From Hoeflea marina (GTDB lineage: Bacteria; Pseudomonadota; Alphaproteobacteria; Rhizobiales; Rhizobiaceae), in contig NZ_QGTR01000002.1 in assembly GCF_003182275.1 (NCBI RefSeq), forward strand, positions 248,001 through 312,000: DNA of 64,000 bases, written 5' to 3'. Numbering within the stretch: position 1 is the first letter of the stretch; each line of letters opens with the position of its first letter. This document shows, piece after piece, positions 27,455 through 38,022 of the stretch. Made by a program: the position numbers and the translations under genes. The notes below the pieces were generated by a model. The model worked only from the letters and a program-made list of their open reading frames with translations, did no database searches and had not been told where the DNA came from.

Positions 27455-27585
27455 GCCGGACCGGCCCCTTCCGGGAGCGGACGGGGCACGGGGCGGAGCG
27501 CGGGCTTCGCCCAAGCCTTGCAGCTTGGGGGCCCGTCGGTTAGGAGAAGCGCACACCATCGCGTCCCCATCCGGCAGGCCCTTTC

Positions 27586-29232
27586 ATGTCCGACAAGAAA
27601 CAGAAGAAGCAGTCGAAGCTCAAGGCCCGCCTGGCGCGAGGCTTTCCCGATCGCTCGCCCGCCGACATCCGCGCCACCGACCTGATGATGGGCAAGATCC
27701 GCCAGGTCTACGAGCGCTTCGGCTTCGAGCCGGTCGAGACCCCGATGGTCGAGTACACCGATGCGCTCGGAAAATTCCTCCCCGATCAGGACCGGCCCAA
27801 CGAGGGCGTCTTCTCCTTCCAGGACGATGACGAGCAGTGGCTGTCGCTGCGCTATGACCTGACCGCGCCGCTCGCCCGCCATGTCGCCGAGAATTTCAAC
27901 GACATCCAGCTGCCCTACCGCACCTATCGCGCCGGCTGGGTGTTCCGCAACGAGAAGCCCGGTCCCGGTCGCTTCCGCCAGTTCATGCAGTTCGATGCCG
28001 ATATCGTCGGCGCGCCCGGCGTCCAGGCCGACGCGGAAATGTGCATGATGATGGCCGACACCATGGAAGCGCTCGGCATTCCGCGCGGCCAGTACGTGAT
28101 CCGCGTCAACAACCGCAAGGTGCTTGATGGAGTGATGGAGGCCATCGGCATCACGGAATCAGCACAGAAGCTCACGGTGCTTCGTTCGCTCGATAAACTC
28201 GACAAGTTCGCTTGGGAAGAGGTTGCAAGACTATTGGGCGAGGGGCGTTGGGACGGCGGTAAAGAAGGCGAAGGTGACTATACGCCCGGCGCTAACCTAA
28301 CATCATCTCAGATTGACAACTTAAGGCGGTTCCGTGATTTCGCGGCCCGCGTCGCAGAGACTTATTTCCCGGATGCTGCGCGATTCCTCGGCAAAGAAGC
28401 GGAAGTCGCCGACAGGCAATACGATGAGGTTCGGAAAGGCTTCTCCTTCTTAGGTGAGAGTGCCTCTCTCCAAGATGGCATTGAGGAACTTATAGCAATT
28501 CACCGAATGGCCGCCGCGGCGGGTTACGTGAAGATCGGAACGGAAGTCGAAGAGCGCGTCAAACTCGATCCATCGGTTATTCGCGGTCTCGAATACTACA
28601 CCGGCCCGGTATTCGAGGCCGAGCTGCTGTTCGATGTCACCAACGAGAAGGGCCAGAAGGTGCAGTTCGGCTCCGTCGGCGGCGGCGGCCGCTACGATGG
28701 GCTGGTCTCGCGCTTCATGGGGCAGCCGGTGCCGGCCACGGGTTTTTCCATCGGCGTCTCGCGGCTGATGACGGCGCTGAAGAACCTCGGCAAACTGGGC
28801 GCTTCCGAGATCTCCGGCCCGATCCTGATCACCATCATGGATCGCGACCGCATCGGTGATTATGCGAAAATGGCGCAGGAGCTGCGCACAGCCCTCAATC
28901 CGCTCGATGAAAACGGCCAGCCGCTCGGCCCGACGATCCCGGTGGAGCTGTTCCAGGGCAATCCCAAGGATTTCCCCAAGCAGCTGCGCTACGCCGACCG
29001 CCGCGGCTCGCCGATTGCCATCATCCAGGGCGGCAACGAGAAAGAAGCAGGGCAGATCATCGTCAAGGACCTGATCGAGGGCAAGCGCATCGCCCAGACC
29101 ATCACCGACAACTCCGAATGGCGCGAAGCCAAGGCCGGCGAGCATCTGGTCGCCGAGGCGGAGCTGGTCGTGACCGTGCAACGCATCCTGCTGGAACAGG
29201 CCTCCGATGCCGCCATTGGCGGGGATGCCTGA
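27586..29232 (+). CDS. hisS: Histidyl-tRNA synthetase with an expanded, low-GC central segment
   Basis: A 548-residue class II aminoacyl-tRNA synthetase that charges tRNA-His. Motif 2 ([20 protein letters not shown]), the histidine-specific [11 protein letters not shown] and motif 3 ([12 protein letters not shown]) are intact, and a C-terminal anticodon-binding domain follows. The insertion domain between motifs 2 and 3 (about residues 184-340) is longer than I expect for rhizobial HisS (roughly 500 residues in total) and its DNA is much lower in GC: hand counts give 29/60 at 28261-28320 and 26/60 at 28441-28500, against 36/60 and 37/60 in flanking lines. The frame is open, so the enzyme should be functional. 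It is followed by hisZ and hisG. Confidence 0.96.
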   Translation: MSDKKQKKQSKLKARLARGFPDRSPADIRATDLMMGKIRQVYERFGFEPVETPMVEYTDALGKFLPDQDRPNEGVFSFQDDDEQWLSLRYDLTAPLARHVAENFNDIQLPYRTYRAGWVFRNEKPGPGRFRQFMQFDADIVGAPGVQADAEMCMMMADTMEALGIPRGQYVIRVNNRKVLDGVMEAIGITESAQKLTVLRSLDKLDKFAWEEVARLLGEGRWDGGKEGEGDYTPGANLTSSQIDNLRRFRDFAARVAETYFPDAARFLGKEAEVADRQYDEVRKGFSFLGESASLQDGIEELIAIHRMAAAAGYVKIGTEVEERVKLDPSVIRGLEYYTGPVFEAELLFDVTNEKGQKVQFGSVGGGGRYDGLVSRFMGQPVPATGFSIGVSRLMTALKNLGKLGASEISGPILITIMDRDRIGDYAKMAQELRTALNPLDENGQPLGPTIPVELFQGNPKDFPKQLRYADRRGSPIAIIQGGNEKEAGQIIVKDLIEGKRIAQTITDNSEWREAKAGEHLVAEAELVVTVQRILLEQASDAAIGGDA

Positions 29233-29268
29233 CGTGGAAACATCGCGCCTTGTGCAGGGATAGCTGTT

Positions 29269-30387
29269 ATGACCCACGCCAATCTCCCCGATTTCGCCTC
29301 CGATCTCGGCCGCGCGCTTGAGTCGCTCGGCGCCGGGCGGGTCGACACGCCGGTGATCCAGCCGGCCGAGCCGTTTCTCGACATGGCCGGCGAGGATCTG
29401 CGCCGCCGCATCTTTCTCACTGAAAGCGAGACCGGCGAGAGCCTCTGCCTCAGGCCCGAATTCACCATTCCCGTCTGCCGCGCCCACATCGCCGAGGGCG
29501 TGGCCACGCCGCGCCGCTACTGCTACCTCGGCCAGGTCTTCCGCCAGCGCCGCGACGGCTCCAATGAGTTCTACCAGGCCGGCATCGAGGATCTCGGCGA
29601 AACCGATCTCGCCCGCGCCGATGCCCGTGCCATCGCCGAGGCGCACACGCTGCTTTCAGCTCTCGTGAATGCGTCGCTCAGCACGATTGTGGGCGACCAG
29701 GCGGTGTTCGAGGCGGTCGTCGCCGGTCTTGGCCTGCCGGTCGGCTGGCAAAAGCGGCTGATCCACGCCTTCGGCAACCAGCAGGCGCTCGACGCCATGA
29801 TCGCCCGGCTCGCCGCGCCGCAGAGCGCCACCGCCACCGATCCGGACATCGCCGCCCTGCTGCAGGCGGGCGACGCCGACCGCCTGGCAAGCCACATCAC
29901 CGAGGTGATGGAAGCCACCGGCTACTCGACGCACGCCAGCCGCACGCCCGCCGAGATCGCCCGCCGGCTGGTCGAGAAACGTCAGCTCGAGGAAATCCGC
30001 CTCTCCGATGCGGCGCTTTCCGCCTTGCGCAGCTTCCTGGCGCTGGAGGCGCCGCTGGCGGACGCCGAGGCGGCGCTTTCGGATTTCGCTGAAAGCGCGG
30101 GTCTCGACATCGCGCAGGCCTGCTGGGCCTTCGGCGCCCGGGTGGAGGCGCTCAAGGCCGTCGGCGCCGATCTCGGCTCGATGACCTGGCGCGCCGCCTT
30201 CGGCCGGCCGCTCGATTATTACACCGGCCTGGTCTTCGAGATCGCCGCGGGCGAGGGTGGCCCGGTCCTTGCCGGCGGCGGCCGCTTCGACAGGATGATG
30301 GAACTGCTCGGCGCCCGCGATCCGATCCCCGCGGTGGGATTTTCGCTCTGGCTCGATCGCATCCAGGCGGCGAGGAGCCGGCCATGA
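29269..30387 (+). CDS. hisZ: ATP phosphoribosyltransferase regulatory subunit HisZ
   Basis: A 372-residue catalytically inactive paralogue of histidyl-tRNA synthetase that forms a complex with short-form HisG. The class II synthetase core is recognisable ([46 protein letters not shown] and a final VGFSLWLDR), while the anticodon-binding domain is absent, as is usual for HisZ. It starts 36 bp after hisS and overlaps hisG by 4 bp (ATGA), so the two subunits are translationally coupled. Confidence 0.95.
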   Translation: MTHANLPDFASDLGRALESLGAGRVDTPVIQPAEPFLDMAGEDLRRRIFLTESETGESLCLRPEFTIPVCRAHIAEGVATPRRYCYLGQVFRQRRDGSNEFYQAGIEDLGETDLARADARAIAEAHTLLSALVNASLSTIVGDQAVFEAVVAGLGLPVGWQKRLIHAFGNQQALDAMIARLAAPQSATATDPDIAALLQAGDADRLASHITEVMEATGYSTHASRTPAEIARRLVEKRQLEEIRLSDAALSALRSFLALEAPLADAEAALSDFAESAGLDIAQACWAFGARVEALKAVGADLGSMTWRAAFGRPLDYYTGLVFEIAAGEGGPVLAGGGRFDRMMELLGARDPIPAVGFSLWLDRIQAARSRP

Positions 30388-31082
30388 CGCTCACCATCGC
30401 TCTGCCCTCCAAGGGCCGCATGAAGGACGACGCCCTCGCCATCTTCGCCCGCGCCGGCCTCGACGTGACCTCGGTCGGCAACGACCGCTCCTATCGCGGG
30501 CGCATCGAGGGGCTCGACGACACCGAGGTGGCGTTCCTCTCTGCCTCCGAGATCGCCCGCGAACTCGGCGCCGGCTCCGTCGATTTCGGCGTCACCGGCG
30601 AGGACCTGGTGCGCGAGGGCCTGTCCCAGGCGGACAGCCGCGTCGAGATCTGCGCCCGGCTCGGCTTCGGCCACGCCGATGTCGTTGTCGCCGTGCCCGA
30701 AATCTGGCATGACGTCACCACCATGGCCGATCTCGGCGATGTCGCGGCCGACTTCCGCGCCCGCCACGGCCGACGGCTGGCAATCGCGACCAAATACTGG
30801 CGGCTGACGCAGAACTTCTTTTCCACCCGCCACGGCATCCAGCTCTACCGCATCGTCGAAAGCCTCGGCGCCACCGAGGGCGCGCCGGCATCGGGGGCCG
30901 CCGACATCATCGTCGACATCACCTCCACCGGCTCGACGCTCGTCGCCAATCATCTGCGCGTGCTCGATGACGGCATCATCCTTAGATCCGAGGCTTGTCT
31001 CGTCCGCGCCCGCAGGCCCGAGCACGCCAGCGATCCGCGCATTGCCGAGGCCATAGCCCGCATCAGCGCCTCCCTCGGTTGA
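30384..31082 (+). CDS. hisG: ATP phosphoribosyltransferase catalytic subunit HisG (short form)
   Basis: A 232-residue short-form HisG that condenses ATP with phosphoribosyl pyrophosphate in the first step of histidine synthesis. It shows the [15 protein letters not shown] start, [11 protein letters not shown] and the PRPP-binding [16 protein letters not shown] loop. The short form lacks the C-terminal allosteric domain and depends on HisZ, whose gene overlaps it directly upstream. Confidence 0.95.
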   Translation: MTLTIALPSKGRMKDDALAIFARAGLDVTSVGNDRSYRGRIEGLDDTEVAFLSASEIARELGAGSVDFGVTGEDLVREGLSQADSRVEICARLGFGHADVVVAVPEIWHDVTTMADLGDVAADFRARHGRRLAIATKYWRLTQNFFSTRHGIQLYRIVESLGATEGAPASGAADIIVDITSTGSTLVANHLRVLDDGIILRSEACLVRARRPEHASDPRIAEAIARISASLG

Positions 31083-31257
31083 TTATCGGCTACGCCAAGA
31101 TTGGACTTGATTTTTTCTGCAGCTGACGCATGAATCCGGCACCGGTGTCCTCGGGCTTTCAGGTGCCCGAGGCGGTCCCGGCGGGTGGATGCTTGCAGTC
31201 GTAAGGGCCCCTGACTGGTTCCGGGCCCGGGAACATGTGTGCAGTGGGAGAATCGTG

Positions 31258-31560
31258 ATGGAAATCGTCCTTGGCGCAGTGCTGCTGTTTGCCTCGCTCC
31301 TGCTGCTGGCGCTGGTGGGTCGCTATTCCACCCGGCTTCCGAACTTCGTGCTCTTTCGCGGCATCGTCATGCCGTCGATCGTGGCGGTGTTCTTCACGGC
31401 CCTGATGACCATCGGCCTGACCATGATGATCGTCGGCGGCGAGGATGTCGCGCCCTCGATCGGGATCGAGATGGCCTTCATCATGCCGCTGTTGATTCTA
31501 GGCGGCTGGCTCGCCACCAGGCTCACCGGCACGTCGGAAAATCCTGATCCGGACGCCTGA
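31258..31560 (+). CDS. Small membrane protein of unknown function
   Basis: A 100-residue protein with three hydrophobic segments (about residues 2-20, 33-58 and 70-87) and a short polar C-terminus. The ATG at 31258 has GGGAG about 7 bp upstream. The family is not recognised by eye. It is followed by a terminator shared with the convergent DoxX gene and separated from hisG by 175 bp, so it is probably a single-gene unit. Confidence 0.7.
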   Translation: MEIVLGAVLLFASLLLLALVGRYSTRLPNFVLFRGIVMPSIVAVFFTALMTIGLTMMIVGGEDVAPSIGIEMAFIMPLLILGGWLATRLTGTSENPDPDA

Positions 31561-31578
31561 GCGGCGGCTCAAATGAAA

Positions 31579-31610
31579 AAGCCCGGCGATCTTGCGATCG
31601 CCGGGCCTTG
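31579..31610. terminator. Bidirectional terminator between small membrane protein and DoxX genes
   Basis: GCCCGGCGATC (31581-31591) and GATCGCCGGGC (31596-31606) form a perfect 11-bp stem with a TTGC loop. On the minus strand it is followed by TTTTTC, giving a strong terminator for the DoxX gene; on the plus strand the T-tract is weak. Confidence 0.88.
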
Positions 31611-31630
31611 ATGTTCCGGATGTGACGGTG

Positions 31631-32014
31631 TCAGGCGCGACGGGCGTCGACGGACAGCGAGCCGGCGCCGGCGACGGCGAGCGCCAGGAAACCGCCAGCC
31701 ATGGCGAGGTTCTTCATGAAGCTGGTCATCTGCATCTGGTCGCCGGGCACATAATGCGCCAGCACGCCGGAGGCGACGCAGAAGGCAGCCAGGGCCCAGG
31801 CGGCATAGCGTGTCATGAAGCCGACCAGGATGGCCAGACCCCCCAGCAGTTCGACGGCGATCACCAGCCAGACGCTGATCGAGGGAAGCGGCACGCCCAT
31901 GCTGGCCATATAGCCGGTTGTGCCCGCCACGGATGTGAGTTTGCCGTAGCCGGCGGGAATGAAGATCAGGCTCATCAGGATGCGGGCGACGAGAAGCTGG
32001 ATGCTGTTGGACAT
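31631..32014 (-). CDS. DoxX family membrane protein
   Basis: A 127-residue inner-membrane protein of the DoxX/YphA-like family with four hydrophobic segments. The N-terminal LLVARILMSLIFIPAGYGKL and the central WLVIAVELLGGLAILVGFMTRYAA are typical. Such proteins are often linked to redox or stress responses (DoxX-SodA-SseA in mycobacteria), but no substrate is known. The ATG at 32014 has an AAAGGA ribosome-binding site; an upstream extension is unlikely. Confidence 0.9.
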   Translation of the reverse strand: MSNSIQLLVARILMSLIFIPAGYGKLTSVAGTTGYMASMGVPLPSISVWLVIAVELLGGLAILVGFMTRYAAWALAAFCVASGVLAHYVPGDQMQMTSFMKNLAMAGGFLALAVAGAGSLSVDARRA

Positions 32015-32310
32015 GCGGAGAATTCCTTTCGAGGACGAGATGGCGCTGGTGTAACCGGTTGCTGTCTTGCCGGAAAGGTAAACAACAAACAACTCATTGT
32101 TCACAAAACGAAGCCGGAGTTTGACTGCATTGTCTTTTCTCGGGCGCCAATGCGGCCGGATGGCCGGTTTCGCCGCGATGCCTCACCCGCAAAAGCGGCA
32201 CTGCGCGAACCATCAAGCCGCCGGAGCAAGGTCCGCAACGGTCATCGGGCGTCAGTCGAACTGCCTGGCAAGTTCCTTGCGGCGACGCGAAGCCTCCGCG
32301 ATCCGGGGAT
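32015..32310. other. Intergenic region upstream of the DoxX gene
   Basis: No gene was supported here. The AT-rich stretch 32080-32110 includes the inverted repeat AACAA-CTCA-TTGTT (32088-32101), about 75 bp before the DoxX start; it could be a regulator site or part of the promoter. The rest of the interval, up to the repeat at 32311, is GC-rich without clear signals. Confidence 0.45.
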
Positions 32311-32413
32311 GCTAAGGCCCATCGCGTGAATTCAGATTCGCGCGATGCGCCTTAGCTCTTTGATTCTGCATGGCGTGGTCCCGAAACCGCCGCACACTTT
32401 CGGGCGACATGCA
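32311..32413 (+). repeat. Dispersed palindromic repeat, copy 2 (complete)
   Basis: Two hairpins. The first pairs CTAAGGCCCATCGCG (32311-32325) with CGCGATGCGCCTTAG (about 32341-32355), 14 of 15 positions. After CTCTTTGATTC comes the second, with arms TGCATGGCGTGGTCCCGA and TCGGGCGACATGCA. The last base, 32413, directly abuts the stop codon (TAG on the minus strand) of the PAS-like gene, so the element forms the 3' end of that gene's transcript. The same sequence occurs inverted at 37488-37588 and partly at 7-52. Confidence 0.85.
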
Positions 32414-32809
32414 CTATTGTTTCCGCGCCTGCTCCGCAAAGGGGATCCTGAAACGCGGGAACACGAACACGCCGGCCATGGAGCCGCCGCCGTCGTCGGC
32501 AAAGTTCGAGGACTCGCCCACGCACATCATCGGCTGCTGGCTTCCATCGGCCCGGGTGACGGTTGTCGAGAAGCAGAACGCGGATCCCGATGTCGAGGCG
32601 GTTTCGAACAGTTCGAGAATGTGATGGCGGTCGTTGGGATTGTAGCAGCGAATGAGATTGAGCAGGCCGCAATTGTCATCGCTCGAAAGCCCGTGATGGC
32701 TTCGGGCCTCGTCGCTGATGTTGAAGATGCCCGTGCGCAGGTCAGCCGTCCAGCTGTTGAACTCGCAATAATGGGCAAGCATTTCCTGGTCCATCAGCGC
32801 CTTTTCCAT
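32414..32809 (-). CDS. PAS-like sensor domain protein
   Basis: A stand-alone protein of about 131 residues that reads as one PAS fold: WTADLRTGIFNISDEARSHHGL, then NLIRCYNPNDRHHILELFETA and FSTTVTRADGSQQPMMCVGES, ending with GGSMAGVFVFPRF. There is no output domain, so it may bind a small ligand or protect a partner protein. The ATG at 32809 fits family-like beginnings; a TTG start at 32860 would add 17 residues. The stop codon directly touches repeat copy 2. The neighbours (DoxX and groEL) do not explain its role. Confidence 0.72.
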   Translation of the reverse strand: MEKALMDQEMLAHYCEFNSWTADLRTGIFNISDEARSHHGLSSDDNCGLLNLIRCYNPNDRHHILELFETASTSGSAFCFSTTVTRADGSQQPMMCVGESSNFADDGGGSMAGVFVFPRFRIPFAEQARKQ

Positions 32810-32860
32810 GCCGACCGCGCCAAAATCTCCCGTATTCGCGGTTTTCGTGATCTTGAACAA

Positions 32861-33194
32861 GACTTACCCCGGTCATGACCGGCAAGTGCCCGGCCCATTG
32901 TGTCTGTCGGCGTCAGCGGTACACGTAAGGTGTGCAACTTCGCCGGGTATTCAATTGACGGCTAACAGAGAGACACATGGCTTTGTCCGAACGGCTGTTC
33001 AACGCCCCCATGATCTTACCGGCCATCCAGACTAGGATTGCTTCCGTTAACAGGTCGTCAAGGCCGTCAGCTGCGAAATTGCCGGCTACTTTCGTGTCAT
33101 GACGTAATGCTTGTTCAAAAACAAGTCACTTGCAAGCACTCATTTCGTCTGCGAATTGGATTCCGCCATGTTGATCCGTCGTTACGGGGGGAAA
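32861..33194. other. Intergenic region between PAS-like gene and groEL
   Basis: About 330 bp without a supported gene. It should contain the promoter of the PAS-like gene near 32870-32950 and ends at the groEL terminator. A weak reading frame at 33038-33517 runs into antisense groEL sequence and is not considered real. Confidence 0.5.
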
Positions 33195-33226
33195 ACGAAA
33201 AAAGGGCGGCCCGAAGACCGCCCTTT
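33195..33226 (-). terminator. Terminator of the groES-groEL operon
   Basis: Read on the minus strand, AAAGGGCGGTC pairs with GGCCGCCCTTT around a TTCG tetraloop (33201-33226, including one T-G pair), followed by TTTTTT. It lies 78 bp after the groEL stop codon. Confidence 0.9.
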
Positions 33227-33303
33227 CCTATGGTTGCATTCGCCTGGCGATGGATGGCGGGCCGATCCGCAGGCGAATCAGCCGCCATCCCGCCGGGCGG
33301 AGA

Positions 33304-34980
<1,677 letters not shown>

Positions 34981-35007
34981 TCAGAAATTGCGAATTGGAT
35001 CAGACAA

Positions 35008-35304
35008 TCAGGCAATGATGCCCATGATGTCGGATTCCTTCATGATCAGCAGGTCTTCGCCGTCGACCTTGACTTCGGTGCCCGACCACTTGCCGAACAA
35101 CACGCGATCGCCGGCCTTGACGTCGAGCGGGATGACCTTGCCGGAATCGTCACGGATACCGGTGCCGACAGCGACGACTTCGCCTTCCTGCGGCTTTTCC
35201 TTGGCGGTATCGGGAATAATGATGCCACCCTTTGTCTTTTCTTCGGACTCGACACGACGAACGACGACGCGGTCGTGGAGCGGACGGAACTTGGTTTTGG
35301 CCAT
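35008..35304 (-). CDS. groES: 10-kDa co-chaperonin GroES
   Basis: A 98-residue co-chaperonin that caps GroEL. The start [19 protein letters not shown], the mobile loop region ([19 protein letters not shown], about 20-38) and the end ESDIMGIIA are typical. The ATG at 35304 is 62 bp downstream of the CIRCE operator, so the operon should be repressed by HrcA; hrcA itself is not in the window. Confidence 0.98.
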   Translation of the reverse strand: MAKTKFRPLHDRVVVRRVESEEKTKGGIIIPDTAKEKPQEGEVVAVGTGIRDDSGKVIPLDVKAGDRVLFGKWSGTEVKVDGEDLLIMKESDIMGIIA

Positions 35305-35365
35305 TGTCTGTATCCTTGATTGACACGAGGGGCGAGCGCCCCGAATGGGTCTGAATAGCAAGTTG

Positions 35366-35392
35366 TTGGCACTCACCATGGGGGAGTGCTAA
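35366..35392 (-). promoter_or_regulatory. CIRCE operator (HrcA binding site) of groESL
   Basis: TTGGCACTC (35366-35374) and GAGTGCTAA (35384-35392) are separated by exactly 9 bp. This is the CIRCE inverted repeat TTAGCACTC-N9-GAGTGCTAA with a single change. It lies just upstream of groES and indicates HrcA repression, relieved by heat or other folding stress. Confidence 0.95.
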
Positions 35393-35541
35393 CAGCGCCG
35401 AGATAAGACCGAGCCGTCCAAGTGTCAAGGAGGAGGGGGCTGGAAAACATGTCCTGCCCCACGTTGCAAGCCAATTTTGGCCGGGGACTTGTTTTCAGCT
35501 GCCGTCTGGGCGACATCCAGAAGCGATCAAAGGGACCCGTT

Positions 35542-36390
35542 ATGCCAATCCGCATCAAAAGCCTCGATGAAACCGCTGTACTTCACGATGTCATTCTCTG
35601 CGACGTCTGGGGTGTCCTGCACAATGGCGTCAGCCCGTTCCCCTTCGCCGTCGAAGCGTTGAAGTCGGCCCGCAAGCGCGGCCAGACCGTTGTTCTGATC
35701 ACCAATTCACCCCGCCCCGCCGGCGCCGTCATCAGCCAGTTCGAGACCATCGGGGTGGATCAGGACTGCTTTGACGACATCGTCACCTCCGGCGACGTTA
35801 CCCGCCGTCTGGTGAGCGACGGGCCCCGGAAGATCTTCTTTCTCGGTCCGGATCGCGACAGGCTGCTGGTCGACGGCCTCGACGTCGATCTGGTCCCGGC
35901 CGATGAGGCCGAGGCAGTGCTCTGCACCGGCCTGTTCGATGACGAGACGGAGACGCCCGATGCCTATGCCGACATGCTGGTCGGCTTTCATGACCGCGGC
36001 CTGCCGTTGATCTGCGCCAATCCGGACGTGGTGGTCGAGCGCGGCGACAGGCTGGTCTATTGCGCCGGCGCACTTGCCAATGCCTATCAGGCCATGGGCG
36101 GCGAGACCCGCATTGCCGGAAAGCCGCACTCGCCCATTTACAACGAGGCGCTCAGCCGCGCGGCCACCCTGCGCGGCCGGCTCGATCAGCGTCGCATCGT
36201 CGCCATCGGCGACGGCGTGCCCACCGACATTCGCGGCGCCCTTGCCAACCATATACCGGTTATATTCGTCACCCGCGGCGTGCATGCGCGCGACTATTAC
36301 GACGATCGCCGGATCGACGAGGCGCGGCTCGTCTCCTTCCTTGCCGCCGAGGACGTCCGGCCGGACTGGTGGATGGAATGGCTCGCCTGA
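35542..36390 (+). CDS. HAD-IIA family phosphatase (TIGR01459-like)
   Basis: A 282-residue HAD-superfamily hydrolase of class IIA (NagD-like). The nucleophile motif is DVWGV (D21, D in motif 1), motif 2 is the LITNSPRP stretch, and the final acidic motif is GDGVPTDIRGA (about residues 226-236). A small C2-type cap lies between. The family acts on phosphate esters such as nucleotides or sugar phosphates; the substrate is unknown. In rhizobia the gene commonly precedes ribF, as here (115 bp). The ATG at 35542 has AAAGGGA before it. It is divergent from groESL. Confidence 0.9.
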   Translation: MPIRIKSLDETAVLHDVILCDVWGVLHNGVSPFPFAVEALKSARKRGQTVVLITNSPRPAGAVISQFETIGVDQDCFDDIVTSGDVTRRLVSDGPRKIFFLGPDRDRLLVDGLDVDLVPADEAEAVLCTGLFDDETETPDAYADMLVGFHDRGLPLICANPDVVVERGDRLVYCAGALANAYQAMGGETRIAGKPHSPIYNEALSRAATLRGRLDQRRIVAIGDGVPTDIRGALANHIPVIFVTRGVHARDYYDDRRIDEARLVSFLAAEDVRPDWWMEWLA

Positions 36391-36505
36391 TGCCGGCGGG
36401 CCTGGCCCATGCGGCCATTGAAGCCGGAAACAGATTGAACCGCGACCTGCGGTGCGGCTAAGAGTGAACCCGCTTCGGGCACGGCAGCCAGATGATGAGG
36501 GCAAT

Positions 36506-37483
36506 GTGGCACAACGATTTACGGCACTGGCCGATATTCCCGGCGCATTGCGCGGCGGGGTGGTCGCCATCGGCAATTTCGATGGCGTCCATCGCGGGCA
36601 CCGCGAGGTCCTGGCGCGGGCAATCGACAAGGCGGCGCGGCTCTCGGTGCCGGCCACCGTGCTCACCTTCGAGCCGCATCCGCGCAGCGTCTTTCGCCCC
36701 GACCAGCCCGTTCCGCGGCTGACGCCTGCTCCGATCAAGGCCAGGCTTTTCGGCCTGATGGGGTTTGACGCGGTCTTCGAGCAGCATTTCGACCGGAGCT
36801 TCGCCGCCCGCTCGGCCGAGGATTTCGTTGCCGACATTCTCGTTGGCAGGCTCGGCGTCAACCACGTGGTGACCGGCTACGACTTCCATTTCGGCAGGGA
36901 CCGCAACGGCGATCCGGATTTTCTCATCGACACAGCAAGACGCCTGGGCTTCGGCGTCAGCCTCGTCGAGGCCTTTGTGGATGAGGGCGACACTGTCATC
37001 TCCTCGACGCGCATCCGCGAACTGCTCGGCCAAGGCGACGTTGTCGGGGCCAATGCCCTGCTGGGCTACCGCCACTCCGTCGAGGCGGAGATCATCCACG
37101 GAAAGAAGCTTGGCCGCACGCTCGGCTTTCCCACTGCCAACATGGCGCTGGCGCCCGAAAACGCGCTCAGGCCCGGAATCTATGCGGTGCGCCTGCGCCG
37201 CGCCGACGGCTCACTGCACGACGGCGTCGCCAGCTTCGGCCGCCGCCCCACCGTCGATGCCGAGGGCGCGCCGCTGTTGCTCGAAACCTATGCCTTCGGC
37301 CTGGAGGCGGATCTCTACGGAGAGACCTGCACGGTATCGTTGTTCGGCTTTCTCCGGCCCGAGCTGAAATTCGACGGTCTCGACCCGCTGATGGCGCAGA
37401 TGCGCGAGGACGAGGCCGAGGCGCGGGCGCTGCTGTCAGGCGTCAAGCCACTGAGCCCGTTCGACGCGAAGGTGGCGTTCTGA
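36506..37483 (+). CDS. ribF: Bifunctional riboflavin kinase/FAD synthetase RibF
   Basis: A protein of about 325 residues that makes FMN from riboflavin and then FAD. The N-terminal nucleotidyltransferase domain has GNFDGVHRGH near residue 23 and the ISSTRIRELL motif; the C-terminal riboflavin kinase domain has GRTLGFPTANM and a final KFDGLDPLMAQM. The start is taken as GTG at 36506, with GAGG at 36497-36500; another GTG at 36452 would add 18 residues without such a site. The stop is 4 bp before repeat copy 3. Confidence 0.93.
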   Translation: MAQRFTALADIPGALRGGVVAIGNFDGVHRGHREVLARAIDKAARLSVPATVLTFEPHPRSVFRPDQPVPRLTPAPIKARLFGLMGFDAVFEQHFDRSFAARSAEDFVADILVGRLGVNHVVTGYDFHFGRDRNGDPDFLIDTARRLGFGVSLVEAFVDEGDTVISSTRIRELLGQGDVVGANALLGYRHSVEAEIIHGKKLGRTLGFPTANMALAPENALRPGIYAVRLRRADGSLHDGVASFGRRPTVDAEGAPLLLETYAFGLEADLYGETCTVSLFGFLRPELKFDGLDPLMAQMREDEAEARALLSGVKPLSPFDAKVAF

Positions 37484-37487
37484 CTGA

Positions 37488-37588
37488 TGCATGTCGCCCG
37501 AAAGTGTGCAGCGGTTTCGGGACCACGACATGCAAATCAAAGAGCTAAGGCACATCGCGCGCATCTGAATTCACGCGATGTGCTTTAG
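37488..37588 (-). repeat. Dispersed palindromic repeat, copy 3 (complete, inverted)
   Basis: The reverse orientation of the element at 32311-32413. Hairpin arms CTAAGGCACATCGCG (37545-37559) and CGCGATGTGCTTTAG (37574-37588) pair with one G-T wobble; the second hairpin uses TGCATGTCGCCCGA and TCGGGACCACGACATGCA. It starts 4 bp after the ribF stop, and its other end overlaps the last codon positions of the RES toxin gene: the toxin stop TAA (complement of 37585-37587) is part of the hairpin arm. It can serve as transcript end for both convergent genes. Confidence 0.85.
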
Positions 37589-38019
37589 CGGAGAATCAGC
37601 GAGTCCCATGGATATTGAAAGGTCTCGGCGACGGTGATCCGTGCGGAGCCGGAATGCATCGGATTGATCAGGATGTTCCAGGCCGCTGGCATCACAGCGG
37701 ACGGCACCCGGATCAATGGGTGGCGGCGGTCTCGAAGCAAGGCCGTGCCGATGGATCGCGAAACATCGAGGTCGGCGGCCTGCTTGGGAATGTTCGACGG
37801 CGTCAGCATCTGCAAATCGTCCGGGCAGTCGATCCGCAGCAGTTGGTACCTGGGCGGGATGCGCGACCGGTCCATGTGCACCAGCACTTCCAGAAGCGCT
37901 GTGGAGGGGTGGTCGCAGCAGTAGACCACCGGTACGCCGCGTTGGTGCCATCGGCCATCGACCAGCAAGCCCCCGCGTCCGGACAGGTCGACATGGGGCG
38001 AGATCCGCCACAGATCCAT
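37585..38019 (-). CDS. RES domain toxin (NAD+ phosphorylase family)
   Basis: A 144-residue protein of the RES family, the toxin of Xre/MbcA-RES pairs that depletes NAD+. The family-defining Arg, Glu and Ser are plausible as R23 (DGRWH), E44 (ALLEVLVH) and S107 (RVPSAVMP). It lies 3 bp downstream of its antitoxin gene. The stop codon is inside repeat copy 3, so the C-terminus may have been trimmed or altered by the element, though the length is close to normal for short RES proteins. Confidence 0.9.
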   Translation of the reverse strand: MDLWRISPHVDLSGRGGLLVDGRWHQRGVPVVYCCDHPSTALLEVLVHMDRSRIPPRYQLLRIDCPDDLQMLTPSNIPKQAADLDVSRSIGTALLRDRRHPLIRVPSAVMPAAWNILINPMHSGSARITVAETFQYPWDSLILR

Positions 38020-38022
38020 GGC

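Noticed and set aside
27586-29232. hisS considered as a possible pseudogene because of the odd central segment
   Set aside because: The frame is open throughout and all catalytic motifs are present.
36452-36505. Upstream GTG start for ribF
   Set aside because: The GTG at 36506 has a GAGG site at proper spacing; the extra 18 residues do not look conserved.
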